From Otis tarda (lineage: Eukaryota; Chordata; Aves; Otidiformes; Otididae), in assembly GCA_026413225.1 (NCBI GenBank), contig CM048572.1, positions 6,634,001 to 6,698,000 of the forward strand: a DNA stretch of 64,000 nt. Reading direction: 5' to 3'. Within the stretch, counting starts at the first letter, position 1. Each line of letters starts with the position of its first letter. The notes beneath the pieces are model-generated. The model worked only from the letters and a program-made list of their open reading frames with translations, was not told where the DNA came from and did not search any database. The position numbers and the translations under genes are program-made. This document shows, one piece after another, positions 36,201 to 48,900 of this stretch.

Positions 36201-39200
36201 AAAAAGGAAATAATTTTTAACACACTAATAGGTGATATTTTCTGATCTTTCCTCAGAAATATCACCACATAGTCATTGTAAAACCAGACTAATCCCCTGG
36301 AGCCTAAAGGAAGGAGGCGGCCTGCTACCCCACGGAGCAGCGACCGCTTCACCTTCTCTTGGCCAGCATTAGGCAGTTGGCTTTTAACCAAAATATTGCA
36401 AGATAGACCAATGCAGCAGGTGTTCTCTGATGCAGGAGACCATGAGGTCAGCTTTGGATCATGAAGGTAAATTTTTAGTAACAAAGGAGGAATTAGGCTG
36501 CTCTTCGTGGAGTTGTAAGTGTGTGTGACGGATGTTGCCTTCCTGCACTGCAGGCTCAGTTGCCCACGTCCAGCAGCTGCCTTGTACAGACAGGAGCATC
36601 CCAAATTAAGTCATTGCTTCTGAGTATCCCTTATTTATGAACTGTCTCTATTAGCTTTTTAAGAGGTGCGTCCTTCAGACTCTGTTCCAAGTAGCTCCTG
36701 AAACGGCTGAGCTCTTAGATACGCAGCCTGAATAGTAAAAAAAAAATCGCTCCACAGTAATATGCATGGGACTGATTTGAGAAGTGCGATGAACCAAACT
36801 GCTGGGAATTTGCACAGCTCTGCAGAGAATAACAGCATGGGAAAGGATGCTGTGTGCACCTCTTGGGGTGCCACCTTCCCCTCACTCTTAAACCCCCATT
36901 GGTGCAGGAATTTGGCTTGAGTGAGGCCATGCGAGCACAGGGCACGGTGTGTCTTTACACAGCCTCTGAAAACAAACGTGGTCGTCCTGCATGCCAAGGG
37001 ACTCCCTGCCCTGCCCCATGCCGCCAGCAGTGCTGGCTCTGGGGATTCAGCCATGGGAGAAGGAGCCCAACGTCTCCCTTCCCCTCCCGCCAAGCCCATG
37101 GCATCACCTGCTCACCCCCTGGCCCCTCCGGGTATCGAGGCATTGTCCGCAGCATCCAGTCAGGGCTCACAACTCCTGCTGCCCCTGACAGCCGTGCTGC
37201 TGCTTCTGGTGTGCCCAATCCACCAGAAATCCTACCTGGGAGAGCAAAAAGCCAGAGGAGCAGGTGGAGGTGTTGGCTTTCAGGGCAGCACAAAGAAGGG
37301 GAAGTCCCAAGAGTCACTGGCTTTCCCAGATCTCCCATTCAGCGTGGAAACCAATGGCTGCAAGAGGAAACTGTGGTTTGGGCAACCGAAGCAGCCTCTG
37401 CCAAAATTGGCAAGGCTTGAAATGGTGCCGAGAGTGAAAAACAGCATATCTTCCCATGCACCTTTTGGGCACTGGTTGTGCCATATCTGACCTGAATTAC
37501 CCACCCCAGCGCCCATCCTGAAGACAACAGATGGGGTGGGACATGTCTGGGGCAGGGACAGAAATAGGCAGCTCCCAAAAACAGTCAACAGGGTGGGCGA
37601 GGTGCTGGAGGGGCATCCTGGGGGGATAATAACGGCGATAATGCTGGGGGGAGAGAAAAGCACTGCATGCAGTATTGTGAAAGAGGAAAACTCTGGCAAA
37701 ATAATTTGGCTGTAGTTACAGGTTGTTTCAGATTCTGCAACATCTGAATGTCAACCCCGTAATGCTGTAACAACAAGCAACAGGTACAGCACTGTGCTTT
37801 AGCTCTGCTCCTGCTCCCCTTCCATGCAGCACGCAGAGCCACGATGGGCATCAGGAGACATGAGGCCACCCTGGCTCGGCGTCCAGCCCCGGGGGGTCAC
37901 ACCGTGACTGAGGGGACACACACCGAGCACTGTGCCCTTCATCTTTCCCAGCAGAAGTGCCCGGGCAATGACAGTACGTCCACTATGGGGTTGGCAAAAT
38001 GCTCTGAGTCCTTAGTCAGCGCCGATGCAGATATCCAGGGACCAGCTGGAATTGGTGTTCATAAAGTTCTCCATCACTGAACTCCATCAGTGCACCCTGG
38101 CTGAAGCTCATCTCTCTCGTCCTGCTGTGCCAGACCCTGTCCCCAAACAAGTGTCTCTAATCCACCCACCTTCACGCCTCAGTGCTGCACAGTTCGTGCC
38201 CTAGCCACTAATTCAGCTGATATGTTTAGGTTAGTGCCAAAGCATAGCGGGCAAAATTACAGCAGCTCTTGCTGCTAGGCAGCCTCCTCCACCCAATTGG
38301 TGGCTTCAAAGAGTTTCAGCTAATTGCAGGGTTTGATCATTTTTCAGTTTTTCCTGCAGGCACTGCTCATCAGAGTGCCCAGCCAGAGGAAAAAGCTTTC
38401 CCCGCTCTGAGATGAATTTGTTTTAATGCCAAAAGAAGAAGTTACTTCCTCCCGGCAGCCCCGTTGGGAGCACCGTGCTCACTTCCCACAGAGCCCAGGA
38501 CCTCGCGAGCAACATCAGCAACTCCTGAGATAGTAAAAGCCATGCTGGCTTTAGGCACCTATTTTTTTTTTTTAAGATTAGGGCTAGATGGGACCAAAGT
38601 TCCCCCCACCCCGCACACTCACCTAACTGGGGTTATAAACTTGGTTTTGCCAATGTCCTGGTAGCACAGAGCACGAAGCATCGGGCACATGGAGCAATTT
38701 TTTCTCTCCCCTGATAAAAGGAAAAAGTGACTCAGTTGAGCCCTCAGCTATGACCTGCTCCTTCCTGTAATTTGACAGGTTCCTGGTTTATTATCTGAAC
38801 AGCCATGGCATATTTCTAGCTAAGGCAAGAGGAAGCTTTCAGCCATTTCAGTTTCCCAACCTACTTCAAAGGAGAACCTTCTATCCAAGCTATGGATCAC
38901 ACCCAACTAGTCATACTGCTGGGCTTTTTAAAAAAAATCTCTTGGGAAATAAATTCACAGAATTGGCTTCTGTCCCTTCTCAGATATGAAAGCATCTCCC
39001 CAGCTATTTCCAGGTAGGATGAGGAATTACAGAAAGTTCGACTGGAACAGCATGTAAGAAAGAAATGTGTGGAAGTGTGGTACTGTTTTTCACCTTATGT
39101 TTGCACGTTGAAAACATCTCTCCTGGTGATTTCATTTCCTCAGTTGCTCATCTGCAAAGGAACCCAGAACTGTTTCTGCCCCATACTTGGGAAGGGCTGT

Positions 39201-42200
39201 GAAGTGATGGAGGCAAACCCCTGGCTAACTCAATTTCCTCAGCATCTCCTCAACATGCCATGACATCTCATGTGCCCCGGAAACTGCTGGAGTTGCTGGC
39301 TGAAATCATTCATCTCGGGGCTTCTCTGAGAGCCTGAAGAGCGAGCTGGTGGTCAAACCTCCCATCACCTTCGGAAATCAGTGATGCGCACAGAGTCCTG
39401 GAAATCAGGGGGCTGAGAAAGGTGCCCGGAGGATGGGCTTCTGTATTGATATCCCAGCTTTTAGCAGCCTGCTGGGATAACCAGCATTGCTTCTTCCTCA
39501 TTTTGACTCCTTTTTCTTGCAGGCGGAAGGCCTGTTACAACAAATTTGGAAATTTTCTGTTGTGAAATATGAGGCAGTGAGTTCAGAGTGAAACCCTGAC
39601 ACAATCGGCATCTGACAGAGCCAGGACTACGGAACCTGTCCCTATGAATTGCAAATCTCTCCCTTTCTCTCTGCAATTGTCTCACATCTCCAACTAATTT
39701 TGACACATTTTGGTTCCTCCTTGGAAAAAATGTTGGTCTCTAAGAGAATTTGCTCAAAAGAACAAGAACCAGCTGTGGTGCCAGCTCCCACATGCTGTAT
39801 CACATCTCCTGGCAGTTGCTTTGAGATCATTATCAGGCATCATTTTGGGAGCAGTGGGATGCCTGGTCATCAGCCACTGGTCCTGATTGTCCTGGATTGC
39901 ATCTGCTGGTCCAGTGCAGGTGCCAGACACCGCAGGAGCGCAGCGGTCCTGCGGGTTTATGAATTTGTGCTTTCAGCTCCAAGTCAGGGAAGCAGTCGCT
40001 TTTCACCAGTACAGGGCACCAGTTCAGGATAATGTGGTGCTGACACCTCTTTGCTGCTATAAATCCACCTCTGGTAACCTTTGCACTTAGATAGTGGTTT
40101 GTTTACCACCTCTTACCTCTAAAGATAATCTTGTCTCTTCTTCCTACCTCTTGTTTTGGCACCAGCACCTCACAGCCCAGCCAAGGGCCTGCAATAGACC
40201 GTCCTTGAGGAAAAGGCAGGGAAAACCCCATCTGAAAGACATTTTTTTCCCCCTCACCAACTGTCTTTGAGGAATTTTCTCATCTCTCCCACCCCTGTCT
40301 AAAAGGTAAATGCCTTGGGCTGGAGCTGCCCTTGCTGGGTGGCCATCCAGAGCTCAGGATGGCAGAGCTGCCTTCAGACAGGGCTTCTCGTGCGGAAAGC
40401 ACTCCCTTAACAAAGTGCTAACTCAGTCATTCCCTGCCTGTGCAGAGCACAGCTCGCCGAAGGCTCAGGCTCACCCATCTCAGTGGTCACCAGAGATGCA
40501 GACTCACCGAGAGCATCATTACTGACTCACGGCTGGGAGTTTTTGCGTATTTCTATGGAAGCTGCAAATGGGATTGACTATTCGGGACCATCTCCCACCG
40601 GGCAGCAGCGCTGCTGGCAGCACCCTGTGGGTGCACGGTGCCGGTTGTCCTGTGCCACCGGCCCTGCTGCCAGGAGCAGCTCTGGTGACAGGGTGTAGCT
40701 TTTTGTGGTCAGCCACGGCACCAGCTTCTGCAAAGCAAGAGATTTCAGTGGTCAAATCAAAGAAAGAGATCTCCCCTTCTAGAATACTTCTCATCAGTGT
40801 TTTTTTTTTCTTTCCTTCACTGAAGTCATGTTTCATTTGACATTTTTGACCATGGTACAAATCACCAGCACCTCACATCCTGGGAGGAGGCTTCCTGCAG
40901 AGACAGATGCTCCGGGTAGTCACTGATGCCTCCTCCGGTACGCTGCATGGCACTGCGAGCGAGGGCAGGCATCCAGGGCAGAGCGAGCACAATGCTGCGG
41001 AACAGCTTTTACTTACATTCATTAATATTTCCTTTTCTAAAGTTTAGTGCATTTAATTGTTGCTTCTTCATTGCCATTACAGTGCAAATACTATAGACAG
41101 GAATTGGCTTAAAAATCAGGAAGTACTTCTGGAGAGAGGTTTTTGTTTGCTCGGTTGTCTGCTCCGGTAGCTGCAGATATGTGGCTGTGGATGAGATCTT
41201 TCCTAAAGCACTGTCTTAGCTGAATAGTTTCCGCTTGCTCCTCAGTATATTAAGGCCATTCATTCTTGCCTGCCAGCCAGGCATAAGAAGGAACTTAGCA
41301 TATATTTTATCCATGAAAAAATGCACAAGAATAGAGCACAAAACCTCAAGGGAAGCAGGGGCTTCCTGTCCTAACTGTGAGGGTCTTTCTGGAAAAAAAT
41401 GGCCTCAGGGCAACTTGGTGGGGGAAATAACTCCAGATAGGGTCACCCCTGTGCCAAGGCCAAAATAAAGGACGTCACCCCCTCAGCAACGAGCCCCACT
41501 CCAACAGGAAATCCAGGGAGAGCTGGCAGTTGCAGTTGCAAGTCCTCCAGAAACCGCTCCGGTTCCCACGCCTGCGATGGGTTACTGCAGCATCCAGCTC
41601 TGTTACAGCAAGCACTGGGGAAGGGCAGCTATGGACAGAGCAAGCTGCTCCGGCTCCCTCAAAATCAATGGCAACATTCCCAGTGGTGGCAGCTGAAACA
41701 GAGTTGAGTGACGACGACAAGCCACGACAGCAGGGTCAAGGCTGGCATCAGCAAAGATGTGAGCTGGCATTGGCACTACTGGGCAACACTGCGGAAGTTC
41801 AGTACCTGGTTTTGAGCAGAAGTAGGGGTGGGAGCATGCAGGGGCACTGAGGGATGAAAATTCCTTAGCAAATAATGAGGCTTGTAAATTAGTCCTACTT
41901 AATAAAAATGTGTGAATAAGTTAACTTTGCCTTTATCCGTTCAGTATTTCTCTGTTGCACCATTAAGCTAACTCTGGCAAGGCAGCCTACCTCTCGAGCA
42001 CATAATACAGCACCATCTATAATGAGTAACATTTTCTCTTTTGTCATGCCTTTATCTTGCTGAGGAAAACACCTCACAGGAAAGCAAAGCCATTTCCAGC
42101 AGCTCTGCCTCCCGCCAGCCCCCCTGCGCAGGGAAAGCATCGCAGCCCAATTCGGCACCAGGGACTACGTGCTTGATGTGCTGCACAGGCTGTTCCTGCC

Positions 42201-44428
42201 AAAGGAGGCACCATCAGAGCATCCTCCGCTCCTCAGGGCCTCCCTTTTCTGTTCCTAGGGTCCTGCTGACACCCCCCAGGAAGTTGAAAAAGCATGTTTT
42301 CTGCAGGGACTAAGCTCCTTCCAGCCGTGCTGGCAGGTTCCCTCTGCTCACCCCATGCAGGCTGCCCCGGGTCTCACCTCTGCCACACACTTCCTTTCTA
42401 ACACCAGTATAATTTCACCTCTAAAATAATTGTAATGGGAATCAATGTGACTTTTTCCTTCCTATATTTAAAAAAAAATCCTTTTAATACTAGTGAGATG
42501 ACACTTCATAGCACAGGGTAACTCTTCACAATGTTTATTACCATCTTTTCTAAGCAGCAAATCTCAGCATCACCGTGACAAAAGCCAGATTTTTCAGCTA
42601 CCACCCAGCCCTCACCTCCTCACCAGTGCTTTGCAGGGTGTTCACCTTCCGAACCCAAATTCATCCCTTACTGATTTCTGCCCAGCTATTCAAGCAAAAA
42701 CCCGTGTGTGAGGGTCAGGAGGCCGTGGAGACAGATGGCACATGGGGCACAATCCATTGCCTCCGAGTGCAGATGTCCAAACTTGGCAGGAGACCTGACC
42801 CCTAAGGGCAGGCAGGCAACAGAGGCTCGGCTGCCCATGGCTCCCTGTCACTGAACACGCTGAACCTCGCGCGATACCCACCGAAGAACTCTATGAAATC
42901 TTGTCTTTAGCCTCTTCTGCAAAATGGAAGTGGCAGCACATCTCTGCTTCATGAAGGGTTTATGAAAGCTGTGGCTTTGGGGGCAGAGGCAGAGCGGCAG
43001 TACCTTGTACTGATTGTTATCCTTTCAAGCAGATGTAATTATGCTAATCAAGGCTTGTCTGATGATGAATTTCACAATCTAAAAGTGCAAAGTTCCCAGG
43101 ATTAGTCTTTAGCGGTTAAAATTCAATGGGAGCTGAAGGAGACTCTAGAGAAGATGGGAAGAACTGCTATGGACCGAGATCAGTTTTTTGTAATAGATGT
43201 GATTTTTGAGGTCGAAATTGCATGTTTCAGGAGCTGTTTCACATGCTGCTTAGCTGCCTTGGCTGGGAGCTGGATAGTGCCTGTCTGAAGGATGCATTGG
43301 GACACTCAGAGTGGTACTTAATCCTCTTAGTCCATCTTTGTGGTCTCGTCCGCTCTGAATCCCTGTCTGAACCTGGAGGGCCTGTCTCTAAAGCAAAGCC
43401 AGTCCCATGCTGGTCCCCAGCACCTCACCATTTCAATCTCCTCTCCCCGTGCCCCAGTCTTCTCTGAAGACCTCCCTCAGAAGGCAAGGAGAGGAACTGG
43501 ACGTTGCTTGGGATGGTTCCCCAAATGCTGCTGGTCATAAAAAAAAATATTTCTTCCAGGTTAATGAACATCTCTTGCTAAAAAGATGAGTCTTCCCAAG
43601 GAAAACCTTCTTTTTAAAGATGTCCTTGTTGGAAGGCAACATGCTGCTGGGGTGATTTGCTGGCTAAAGGGGCTTCTCTGTTCACCTCCCAGCTATTTTA
43701 ACCCCTGGCTCCAGATAATTTTGGCTACTCAGTGGGCATGTGGAAATCTATTTGCTTTCCCCAACAACAACGCAGAGCATTTTCTACAGAAAACTCATGA
43801 CAAAGCGCCCTAGTTGCTGTAGAGGCAGAAAGGTAGCTGGATTAATCATCATAATAGCAGGGAATTAAGAAACCTGGGGAGATGAATGCACCAGGGTTTT
43901 GTTAGATAGATGCTTAAAAAAAAATAAACTGGACCTACTTTGTTTCAAGCACCGCAAAAGCTGAGAGAATTCAGTGCATCTGGCTGCAGCTGCCACTTCA
44001 CTTCTGTAATTTAATCTCATTGAGGTGCATTTATGTCAAATAATTACCTTAATGAAGACTCTAATGGGAGAAGGGAGGAAAATAATAGAGATGCTTTAAA
44101 GAAAGGAAGCTGCAAAGTTGCTTTGTTTTTAAGCAAGCACTGATTTAGCTCCCCCTGCTCTGGCTCTTGCCCTTACAGAAGTGCCCTATCTGTCCTCTCT
44201 TTCAAAAGCAACATGTTTCAGATGCTGCCTCGGAGATGGATTTTTGCCTCTCTGATACACCACCACAGTTTCTGAGTTTGAAAGAACCCAACACATAAAA
44301 CCAGCTCTCGGTTCAGGCCAGTCCAGCCCTCCAAGACCTGCTGTTTTCCTGTTCCCTGCAGAGCACTGACTCAAATGTCAGGTTTCTATCTACTGCTTTT
44401 GAAGTCCTCCAGGATGTTGGCCTAAATC

Positions 44429-44742
44429 AGAATCAAAGAATTATAGAACCATTTAGACTGGAAAATACCTTTAAGATCATCAAGTCCAACCATAAACCTA
44501 ACACTGCCAAGTCCACCACTAAACCATGTCCTTAAGGGCCACATCTACACATCTTTTAAATATCTCCAGGGATGGTGACTCCACCGTCTCCCTGGGCAGC
44601 CTGTTCCAATGCTTGATAAACCTTTCAGTGAAGAATTTTTTGCTAATATCCAATCTAAACCTCCCATGCCACAATTTGAGCTTGTTTCCTCTCATCATAT
44701 CACTTGTTGCTTGAAAAAAAGAAACTGACACCCAAACTGGCC
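44429..44742 (-). mobile_element. CR1 LINE 3'-end fragment (about 310 bp)
   Basis: Read on the minus strand, this carries the end of the CR1 ORF2, including remnant residues FFTERFIKHWNRLP, and the CR1 3' UTR with 'ggttggactt'-type and 'gatcttaaaggt'-type segments. It finishes in a degenerate ATTCTATGATTCT terminus at about 44430. The coding remnant is truncated and has no start, so it is not a gene. This is the largest recognisable transposon in the window. Confidence 0.85.
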
Positions 44743-44902
44743 TTTATTGGCTGGTCTCATCCTCTTCTGAGGCCTTTCAGCTATTTTATTTGTATTTTCT
44801 TTAGAATAGCTATTGGGAAGCGGTCTCATAAAGTTCTCACGTGCTGATTTCCACCATCACCCATGCCCAGGATGTGCATCTCATGGTCATACTGGCCTTG
44901 AA

Positions 44903-44908
44903 TTTATT
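44903..44908 (-). terminator. OCSTAMP: Candidate poly(A) signal of OCSTAMP
   Basis: AATAAA on the minus strand is about 590 bases past the OCSTAMP stop codon. Further copies lie at 44785-44790 and 44743-44748, so the actual site cannot be fixed from sequence. Confidence 0.3.
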
Positions 44909-45492
44909 TCCATGGGCTGAAGCGACACTTTCTTCAGTGAATAAATTATCTTCTAAAGGCTAATATTTGTCCTGTCTACCCAGGTTTCTCTGCATGAAAC
45001 CTGAAAGAAAAACTCCCTGAAAACTAAATTAATCAACTCAAATGAGTTTCCTTTCTTGCTGCCTGAAGGGATATCTTGAGAAAGAAAGGAAGCATGTACT
45101 TCTTCCAGCATGAATGTGGTGGGAGAGGTAAATGAGCTTTTCCCCCACCCCAGCTCCGACATATTTTCCAGTCAGCCTTGCCTAACACTGCAGATATCCT
45201 CCAAGTCATATGAGCTGTTTCCCGTCATTCCTGGAACAGCTGACTCCAGACCTTCTAGATCGAAAAAAAAAAAGAAAAATAAAAAAAAAAAAGAAAGAAA
45301 ATTTAGCCCATTTTTCTCAAATTAATGCAAAATGTGACTTTCACCTTTTTTTTTTTTTTTGGGCAAATATTTTTCCCCAGACTCCAAACACTTTTCTGAC
45401 TGAGGAAAAGCAAATGTGTGACCCCACTGCAGAAGCCTGTGCCCAGCCACTGCAACAGGTCCCAGGCATCCCCTGCATTTCCAAAAGCGCCC

Positions 45493-45816
45493 TTAGTTCC
45501 CCACGCAGTTTTGCTCTTTCTCGTGCCTCTTGGACAGCTTCTTGTAGAGGTAAAGCGCTCGCTTCTCCTCCCAGCTCTCGAAGAAGGAGCCTGCAATCTT
45601 TCTGCAGAGGCGGTGTGCGTAGGTTTGCAGAAACACAGTGACGTAGAGGATGAAGAAGAGCAGCCCCACAACGAGCAGCACAGAGGGGTTGGGAGGTGTC
45701 GGGGGGCTGATCTTGCAGCGAGCAGAGCTGAAGATCAGGTGATGGCGGTAGCTTCGTTCAAAGTCCCGAAATGGCTTTAAAACTTTGAAAAGAGAAGGCA
45801 GGATCCCTATTTCAGC
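45493..45816 (-). CDS. OCSTAMP: OCSTAMP exon 3: end of DC-STAMP-like domain
   Basis: Acceptor tatttcag ends at 45817, followed by 107 codons and a stop at 45493-45495. The exon holds an extracellular-type segment (SLFKVLKPFRDFERSYR, two cysteines apart from the tail), a strong transmembrane helix (VLLVVGLLFFILYVTVFL) and the conserved YAHRLCRKIAGSFFESWEEK cytoplasmic block. Confidence 0.94.
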   Translation of the reverse strand, partial: AEIGILPSLFKVLKPFRDFERSYRHHLIFSSARCKISPPTPPNPSVLLVVGLLFFILYVTVFLQTYAHRLCRKIAGSFFESWEEKRALYLYKKLSKRHEKEQNCVGN

Positions 45817-48799
45817 CTGAAATAAAGAGAGCAAAAAGTTAAATAGAGTATGAACAAACAAAAATCAACAGGTTACTTACTATAAAATCATCAGCTTTGA
45901 AGGTGCAATCACCACTGCAGCTGGTTTGGGTGCATTAGGAGAAGGACACTGAAGTGCCTACACACTTCGGGCTGAGTGACAACAACAGCGTGACGTGTAG
46001 GTGCTGAGTATTCGGCACGGTGAGACCCACTCATCTCTGTCATCTTTATCTGCTGCTACAGAGATCATAACAGGTATTCACTGTGTGAGATTTTTGATGA
46101 AAGGTGCAATACAGACAGCAGTATTAGTGGCTGCGTATTTAAATATTTGAGGTTTTTTTCTAAACCCTGTTATTTTACTGGGAATCCACCAGGTCCAACA
46201 GGTATCTGCACTGAGAAGCGCCAGGGCTGGGGAGGGAGGCAGGCTGCATGGTAGATGAGGAAAACTAAAAAAAAAACTAAAACAGAATTAGTCCAGATAA
46301 ACAGTATTAAAATAGACAGAAACTGGGGAGGATTATGGAAAGGATTGCACTGGGTGACAACAAAGCAGTGAGCAGGGCTTTCTCCGTGAGGAACAGCCAG
46401 TGCAATAAGATGAGGAGACATCCTCACGGCTGCTTCCCCATTCCTCTTGCGCTTGTGCCCACTCTGCAGCGGCTGGACGGTGCCGCAGGGGTGCCCGTTC
46501 CTCCACCCTGCCTGGGGAAGGGCCCTGGAGAAACGGGGACATCCAACCACCACGTGCTAGCAGCGGTTTTGCAGCATGAGGGACTCTTTGCTCCCCTCCT
46601 CGCTCCCAAGGAGCTGTGATTTGGAGCGCGTGTACGCTGCTGCTTGATGCACTGGAAGGAGTAACTGAGGCTGTGCCTCTACCCCCCCCCAACCCCGCCC
46701 CATGCCTGTGAAGGGAACTAAAGATTGCATAAAAAAGGCTACAAAGACTGCAATCCCCACCGCCGCCTCCTGTGGTCCCCGTGCAGGAAAGGAGAGGGGT
46801 CCCCAGCACTTACTCTGTACTTGATGCTGAGAGCGACGGGGACCTCAGAGAACTGATCCGCCTTTCTCACCGCCGTGTCTGCCACGCTGAAGGCAAAGTG
46901 GTCCATCGCCACGACCACGAGCACCAGCATCAGGGCAACAGTGAGGAGCATGGCTCGCACAAAGCACAGCATCACTTCTTCCCGGGACAACCTCAAGCCT
47001 GTTGGTCGAATGAGGTTTTTGGATGGGCCCACCAGCAGATGAGCTGCTTTTCCATCCACAGCTAAACGCTCCAGCTTCTTGGTGATGTAAAAATTGTCAA
47101 AGCGGAGGTTGGTGAGGTAATTTTTCAAATACCAGGTGGACTCAAAACAGAGATAGAGCATGGAGAAGCCAGCAACTAGCTTGTTGCCTATTCGTACAGA
47201 GTCTTTGACCAGTACCTCAACAGCCAAAAAGTCCCTCCCTATTTTCTCAGCAGCAAGGTGCATTTGTTGGTAAACCAAGGAGCTGTTCTTAAGCAATGAA
47301 AACTGAAAATGTCCATTCATAGGCTTATAAATATTAATGGAATGAGCGGTTTCTTGGATTGCATCCCCAAACTCCCAGGAAGCTGCCTCTAGCAGAGCAG
47401 TTGAGTTCAGAAGACTCTCAGAGGAATTCTTGCAGATGCATTTAATAACCTGCAGGATGGTTTTAATGTTGCTGATGATGTTGGGTGTGATGTTAACCAC
47501 TACTATCATGACGCAGGTCGACAAGAGCAGCTTCCGGCCTTGTTTGGTACCTAACGTAGGCATGATCATACTGAAGACACAACGGGCAGGATGCACCAAG
47601 AAAAGGGTGAGGAGAAGGAGCAGACTGAAGGAGATGGCCATTGCAACAGAGAGATGCCAGGAGTACTCCAGGGAAGCAAACATCCAGTTGTAAAAGAGTC
47701 CTCCTATCACCGTTGTAACGCAGGAACACTGAAGAAACAAGGTCCACAGCTCTCTGCTGTTTGCTGGGACAGGTTTGGAGTAAACTGACCATAGGTCTGC
47801 CACAGTCCTGTGCACCTTTGGGAACAGAGAGTCTTCACAGTAGATGCGGATTCTTGTCCTGAACAAAGAACAAATACGTGGGTGCTAGCAGAGGAAGTGC
47901 AGAAACACACTAATGAGGGGGTTTCCTCAAGATGATGTCTCATGGGCCTTTATAATGTCCTTCTCTGAGGGCTTCCACTCTACCTCTCTGCTAACCTGAG
48001 TAGCTGGGACTGAGAGCTCCCCTGGAAGTTCAAGGCTTTTCTTGAAAGGTCAAACATCAAGTACAATGCGACTGCTCCTCCTCTAATGCAAGCACAGGAA
48101 AGCATTATATTATTCTATAAAAATCATAATAAAGTCATTCAGAGGGGTCAACTCCCTGGCAGTGGCTAAGAGTGGCTTTAGTGGTTATTTAGAAGATGCT
48201 GGAGAAAGAAAGTGGAGGCTCCTGGCTGCTGTGGAAATCATTAGAACAGCTCTGTAATTACAAGATGTTCAATGGATAAGAAGCATCTGAGTGGGAGTTT
48301 CTGATCTCCCTGCCTCTTAAGAGGAGACCAAACAAAAATCTGCAGGTTTAAGGGTGACAAATACAGAACTGATCAGAGAAAGTGGTTTCACACTGAGGCT
48401 TCAATGCCAGAGGAAATCTCCAAGGATAAGGATTTGGCCACTGCAGGCAGGATGAAATGTCCCATAAGGCTATTTAAATGTCTAATTAAAAAAAAATGTT
48501 TGGGAAGGAATATGATTTCTCAGGCCTCACATCTGGAGTGACTCTCCAGAGACCAGAAAACCTGGTGGGGAGAAGGAGCCTCTCCCCAGGACTGAACCCA
48601 GCCAGGCAATTCTCATCTCCCACCACCTGACAGCAGCCTCAGTTACCCTTTGAGGAAGAATTTTGATGAGCAAAGGAGGTTTTTCAGTGGAAAAAGGCCA
48701 TTCAACAGCTATCAAGACAGAGGGAAGGAGAGGAATTAAAGCAGACACTACGTACCCAGTGGCAGAGAGGTGTCCCAGTCTTGCCCAAAAACTCTCCAT
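45493..48799 (-). CDS. OCSTAMP: Osteoclast stimulatory transmembrane protein, complete
   Basis: OCSTAMP is a multipass membrane protein induced by RANKL and needed, with its relative DCSTAMP, for fusion of osteoclast precursors and giant cells. CDS is complement(join(45493-45816, 46814-47858, 48756-48799)), about 470 residues in consistent phase. Shared with mammalian OCSTAMP are SKPVPANSRELWTLFLQC, PTLGTKQGRKLLLS, the sequon-bearing ESLLNST, WYLKNYLTNLRFDNFYITK (strongest block), and, in the last exon, the DC-STAMP-like C-terminal domain with TYAHRLCRKIAGSFFE. Hydrophobic helices lie in the first 130 residues, around residues 225-245 and 320-345, and near the C-terminus. DCSTAMP was considered and rejected on these motifs. 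The neighbour SLC13A3 agrees with human 20q13.12. The C-terminal tail after the domain is short (ends KEQNCVGN). Confidence 0.94.
45817..46813 (-). other. OCSTAMP: OCSTAMP intron 2
   Basis: A 1.0-kb phase-0 intron (GTAAGT at 46813, TTTCAG at 45822-45817, minus strand). The open frames inside it are short and lack family resemblance. Confidence 0.9.
46814..47858 (-). CDS. OCSTAMP: OCSTAMP exon 2: main body
   Basis: The exon is 1045 bases: one closing base of glycine followed by 348 codons from TRIRIYCEDS to LSIKYR. The acceptor AG is at 47860-47859 and the donor GTAAGT at 46813. It contains most membrane helices and the sequons NSS and NST in the large loop, plus NSS near the middle. The frame extends upstream to a TTG at 47866, but that lies across the splice acceptor and is not a start. 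Confidence 0.95.
47859..48755 (-). other. OCSTAMP: OCSTAMP intron 1
   Basis: A 0.9-kb phase-2 intron, donor GTACGT at 48755 and acceptor CAG ending at 47859 on the minus strand. Nothing else is recognisable in it. Confidence 0.75.
48756..48799 (-). CDS. OCSTAMP: OCSTAMP exon 1: initiator exon
   Basis: This short exon was chosen because it gives the right phase. ATG at 48799-48797 has a strong context (A at -3, G at +4); 14 codons MESFWARLGHLSAT plus GG then meet donor GTACGT. Joined to exon 2 this restores a glycine and runs on into TRIRIYC without a gap. The N-terminus is poorly conserved in the family, so the support is splice logic rather than homology. A T24 tract on this strand lies 102 bases upstream. 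Confidence 0.7.
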
Positions 48800-48900
48800 G
48801 CTCCAGTTCCTGCTGCTCTGAGAGACGATCCTGGATGTAGCTGCTGGGAGATGCAGGATAGGAAACCAAGGCAGCTGGCATCAGAGAGCCAGGACTCCAG

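Larger units (their letters stand above)
32661..45492. other. Intergenic region between TRHR-like gene and OCSTAMP
   Basis: This 12.8-kb stretch contains no gene I can support. The longest frames (36854-37490, about 190 codons in two overlapping frames) are low-complexity and resemble nothing known. It holds a 32-bp minisatellite (33058-33208), a CR1 fragment (44429-44742), A/T homopolymer tracts at 45261-45301 and 45346-45360, and AT-rich blocks around 34610-34740, 43015-43130 and 43990-44100 whose composition resembles conserved non-coding DNA. Confidence 0.7.

Noticed and set aside
36854..37490. Two overlapping frames of about 190 codons
   Set aside because: Neither has hydrophobic, domain or repeat structure of a known protein; two similar-length frames in different phases point to base composition.
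44519..44731. 70-codon minus-strand frame with a protein-like sequence
   Set aside because: This is the decayed end of CR1 reverse-transcriptase ORF2 within the CR1 fragment, not a host gene.
47859..47866. Start of OCSTAMP at 47866
   Set aside because: The codon there is TTG and lies across a clear splice acceptor; an upstream exon with ATG, correct phase and a donor exists at 48756-48799.
45493..48799. DCSTAMP as the identity of the STAMP gene
   Set aside because: The length of about 470 residues is similar to DCSTAMP, but the motifs match OCSTAMP, and the neighbour is SLC13A3 as in human.
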